The translations under genes and the position numbers were made by a program. This document shows positions 62,124-64,000 of a DNA stretch of 64,000 nucleotides, one piece after another. A model generated the notes under the pieces. It worked only from the letters and a program-made list of their open reading frames with translations, did no database searches and had not been told where the DNA came from. Positions within the stretch are counted from its first letter, which is position 1, and the number at the start of each line of letters is the position of its first letter. Source of the stretch: Paenibacillus baekrokdamisoli (GTDB lineage: Bacteria; Bacillota; Bacilli; Paenibacillales; Paenibacillaceae); NCBI RefSeq assembly GCF_003945345.1, contig NZ_AP019308.1, forward strand, positions 7,063,001-7,127,000, written 5' to 3'.

Positions 62124-63137
62124 TTATGGTGTAGAGCCCTTTATATTCGACCAAATAGGGTCAGCATGCAGGATCTCTGCTCCGCTGTCGCACGGAAGAC
62201 CGGTTTCGTAAGAGCGGTTGGCAATAAGAACTGCCACCGCTTCACGAAGCTGGGCAATACGATGAAATTCTTCATCGCTATAGGGGCCCTTCTTAAATTT
62301 ATGCTGTGCTCGCAGCCATTCTAAAATAGCCGTAATAACAGCTTTTGCCTCGACCATAGCAGTATCCCACATATTCCAAATACTATCATTCCTCTTTGGT
62401 TTCCCATCCGTAGGATCAAGCCAAGCTCGATGAGACTCATTGAGAATATCAAGCTGTGGAACGTGACTTTTAAAAACGAAGGGTTCAATCTGCCCAAAGG
62501 TCAGTACTCGTTTAATACCGGTCGGATCATAGAAGAGTCGTTGAGCACGAATCATATCGAGCATGGCATTGCACCAATCTTCTCGTCTAACACGCGGGGC
62601 CAAGTCCGGGTAGTGAACAGCAACAATTTGTTCAAAGACATCGACGATCTTGACTGGCAGCTCACCCTTATTGTTAATTTCGCGCCACACCTCCGTTTTC
62701 CAAGTTTCGATACCAAGGAGCTTACGGACGATGAGCGTATCCATCATAACCTCAAAGCGCTGATGATCCCATTTGCGAAAGCCGGACCGGCTAAAAACAT
62801 AAGGATGCATATGGCGATCTAATAGATGATGCAGAACAAAACCAAGTACATAGATAAGTGCCGGATCTGAAGGGACTGTATCGGGAGAGCATCCAACTAC
62901 CGCTTCAAGTAAATCCATAATAGCTGGGCCGCATTGTACACTGTGCATGGCGCTGCCTAAAAGATTCATTGTTTTGTCGTTCTGCCAGGGTAGGAAGTTA
63001 TGATAGAACAGAAAATCGGGTCCTTGACATCCCATATTGAACATTCTCAATTGTTCTGAATTGGCAATGAATGGCTCTTCGCCTATTGCTTTTAAACAAT
63101 GCTGCCCAAAAATAAAATGAGTCCAGACATTTGGCAT
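62124..63137 (-). CDS. Zinc-dependent phospholipase C-like protein
   Basis: A 337-residue protein starting at the ATG at 63137 (AGGAGG upstream), giving MPNVWTHFIFGQ, the characteristic start of these proteins. Zinc-ligand-type residues are seen in GCQGPDFLFYHN and LGFVLHHLLDRHMHPYV. This matches the zinc-dependent phospholipase C fold family found in Bacillales; there is no signal peptide, so it may be cytoplasmic and act on other phosphoesters. A longer frame upstream is rejected. Confidence 0.78.
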   Translation of the reverse strand: MPNVWTHFIFGQHCLKAIGEEPFIANSEQLRMFNMGCQGPDFLFYHNFLPWQNDKTMNLLGSAMHSVQCGPAIMDLLEAVVGCSPDTVPSDPALIYVLGFVLHHLLDRHMHPYVFSRSGFRKWDHQRFEVMMDTLIVRKLLGIETWKTEVWREINNKGELPVKIVDVFEQIVAVHYPDLAPRVRREDWCNAMLDMIRAQRLFYDPTGIKRVLTFGQIEPFVFKSHVPQLDILNESHRAWLDPTDGKPKRNDSIWNMWDTAMVEAKAVITAILEWLRAQHKFKKGPYSDEEFHRIAQLREAVAVLIANRSYETGLPCDSGAEILHADPIWSNIKGSTP

Positions 63138-63288
63138 ACTGGTCCTCCTAGGTCTAAAGTTCGACAATATAATACAACTTTCGCAATTTTCAACATGGGA
63201 ATAGTATACTTGTCCTAATGTATTTAGTATAATAAAAAAACAAAGACGGAGATAATCGAATCTAGTCGAAAAGGGGCGAAACCTCACG

Positions 63289-63750
63289 ATGCAAGCCGAA
63301 TTAATTAATCCCTTCTTAGAGTCAGCAAGAGTTGTCATCGAACAAGTAATACAGATTAAGCCTTCTACTGGAAAACTGGGTGTTAAGGACGTCAAGTTCG
63401 TTGAGAATTATATATGGATTCAGATCGGTTTGAACGGTCAAATGAACGGTGATATTGTATTCGGTTTAAGTGAAGAGGTTGCGATGAAGATGATATCCGC
63501 AATGATGGGCGGCTACGTCATATCAGAAATCGATGATATGGGCAAAAGCGCGATATCGGAACTCGGCAATATGATAAGCGGAAATGCGAGTACCATGCTT
63601 TTCAATCAAGGTATAAGGGTAGATATTACCCCGCCTAAAGTCCTGCATTCCGCACAAGCAGCTGGATTTACGGCACAGAGGGCGCTTACAATTCCACTTA
63701 TTATGGATGGAATTGGCGAATTAGATATACAAGTCCTAGTTGCATCGTAA
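63289..63750 (+). CDS. cheX: Chemotaxis phosphatase CheX
   Basis: A 153-residue CheC/CheX/FliY-family protein. The phosphatase motif E-x2-N lies in ISELGNMISGNAS. It removes phosphate from CheY-P. One E-x2-N motif and the short length favour CheX over the two-motif CheC. The frame starts at ATG 63289 and is followed by a terminator. Confidence 0.85.
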   Translation: MQAELINPFLESARVVIEQVIQIKPSTGKLGVKDVKFVENYIWIQIGLNGQMNGDIVFGLSEEVAMKMISAMMGGYVISEIDDMGKSAISELGNMISGNASTMLFNQGIRVDITPPKVLHSAQAAGFTAQRALTIPLIMDGIGELDIQVLVAS

Positions 63751-63758
63751 CATAGAGT

Positions 63759-63783
63759 AAGGCTCCTTAGGGAGCTTTTTTCT
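63759..63783 (+). terminator. Intrinsic terminator of cheX
   Basis: GCTCC-TTAG-GGAGC with flanking A/T pairs runs into TTTTTTCTTTTTTT. Confidence 0.85.
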
Positions 63784-63857
63784 TTTTTTAAGGGGATATT
63801 TGCCCGTTTGCTTTGCCTAAATGTGGCGGTTGCAGTAAACTGAAAGACAGGTGATAA

Positions 63858-64000
63858 ATGGTGATAAACGGGCGAATTGTTCTTATTACTGGAGCGACGA
63901 GCGGGATTGGTGCGGAGACGGCCAAGCTGCTTGCTGCGCGAGGAGCAATACCGATTTTAACGGGTCGGAACGAGAAGAAGCTGCGTGAAATGGCGGCGAC
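63858..64000 (+). CDS. SDR family oxidoreductase, 5' part (cut by window end)
   Basis: The first 47 codons are visible from the ATG at 63858 (AGGTGAT upstream). They contain the cofactor motif LITGATSGIGAE (G-x3-G-x-G) and the start of the Rossmann fold (LTGRNEKKLREMA, an NADPH-favouring Arg after the second strand). It is a classical SDR like the gene at 843-1520; the rest lies outside the window. Confidence 0.85.
   Translation, partial: MVINGRIVLITGATSGIGAETAKLLAARGAIPILTGRNEKKLREMAA

Noticed and set aside
63200..63395. N-terminal extension of the phospholipase C-like protein (frame to 63395)
   Set aside because: The ATG at 63137 has AGGAGG at correct spacing and begins with the family-typical MPNVWTH; the extension overlaps the cheX leader.

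Overview
The window looks like chromosome from an endospore-forming Gram-positive bacterium of the Paenibacillus/Cohnella type. The signs are spore-coat genes (CotH kinase, CotB-like and glutamine-rich coat proteins), a Spo0E-like phosphatase, MutS2, strong GGAGG ribosome-binding sites, frequent GTG/TTG starts, and a large glycan-utilisation locus with DUF5696 and Yip1-type proteins of the kind seen in Paenibacillus. No alignment or search was run; family names come from motifs read in the translated sequence.

Layout. 1-2760: end of a coiled-coil gene, then minus-strand genes for an SDR oxidoreductase, a CuA-type cupredoxin lipoprotein and a YvlD-like membrane protein. 2970-8722: a plus-strand run (mutS2, DUF350 membrane protein, tiny membrane peptide, zinc-ribbon protein, MFS transporter, cysK). 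8741-13451: a spore-surface island with cotH, a Gly/Asn/Ser repeat protein, two CotB-like proteins and two Gln-rich coat proteins. 13659-20030: Lrp regulator with aminotransferase, Spo0E-like protein, then cobalamin adenosyltransferase, RluA-type synthase, ArsC/Spx-like protein, a second aminotransferase and a 5'-3' exonuclease. Directly behind the exonuclease terminator sits a 5' remnant of a group IIC intron.

20678-31222: accessory region. It has a class B sortase with an NPKTG-anchored surface protein, an AstE/AspA-type deacylase, a PhyH-type oxygenase whose metal motif reads H-R-G instead of H-x-D, a pseudogene of the surface-protein domain split by a 1629-bp insertion sequence, a ferritin-like protein and three Gfo/Idh/MocA oxidoreductases. 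31261-32889 holds decayed pieces of an S-layer-type protein around an AraC regulator.

32957-58407: a glycan-processing and uptake locus. It encodes a sialate-O-acetylesterase-like lipoprotein, a GH20-like enzyme, three paralogous GH42-like enzymes (one secreted, one cytoplasmic, one lipoprotein), two solute-binding proteins (one a membrane-tethered fusion with two carbohydrate-binding modules), four sugar permeases, an NHL-Yip1 membrane protein, a DUF5696 lipoprotein and an ARH-fold protein. No ABC ATPase is present, so a shared ATPase must be supplied from elsewhere. The secreted GH42-like enzyme ends in two copies of the same ~150-residue domain that the sortase substrate carries, which ties the surface protein to the glycan locus.

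58685-64000: a phosphodiester glycosidase-family protein, small conserved proteins, a short promoter-terminator unit with no gene in it, an HRDC protein, a zinc-dependent phospholipase C-like protein, CheX, and the start of another SDR gene.
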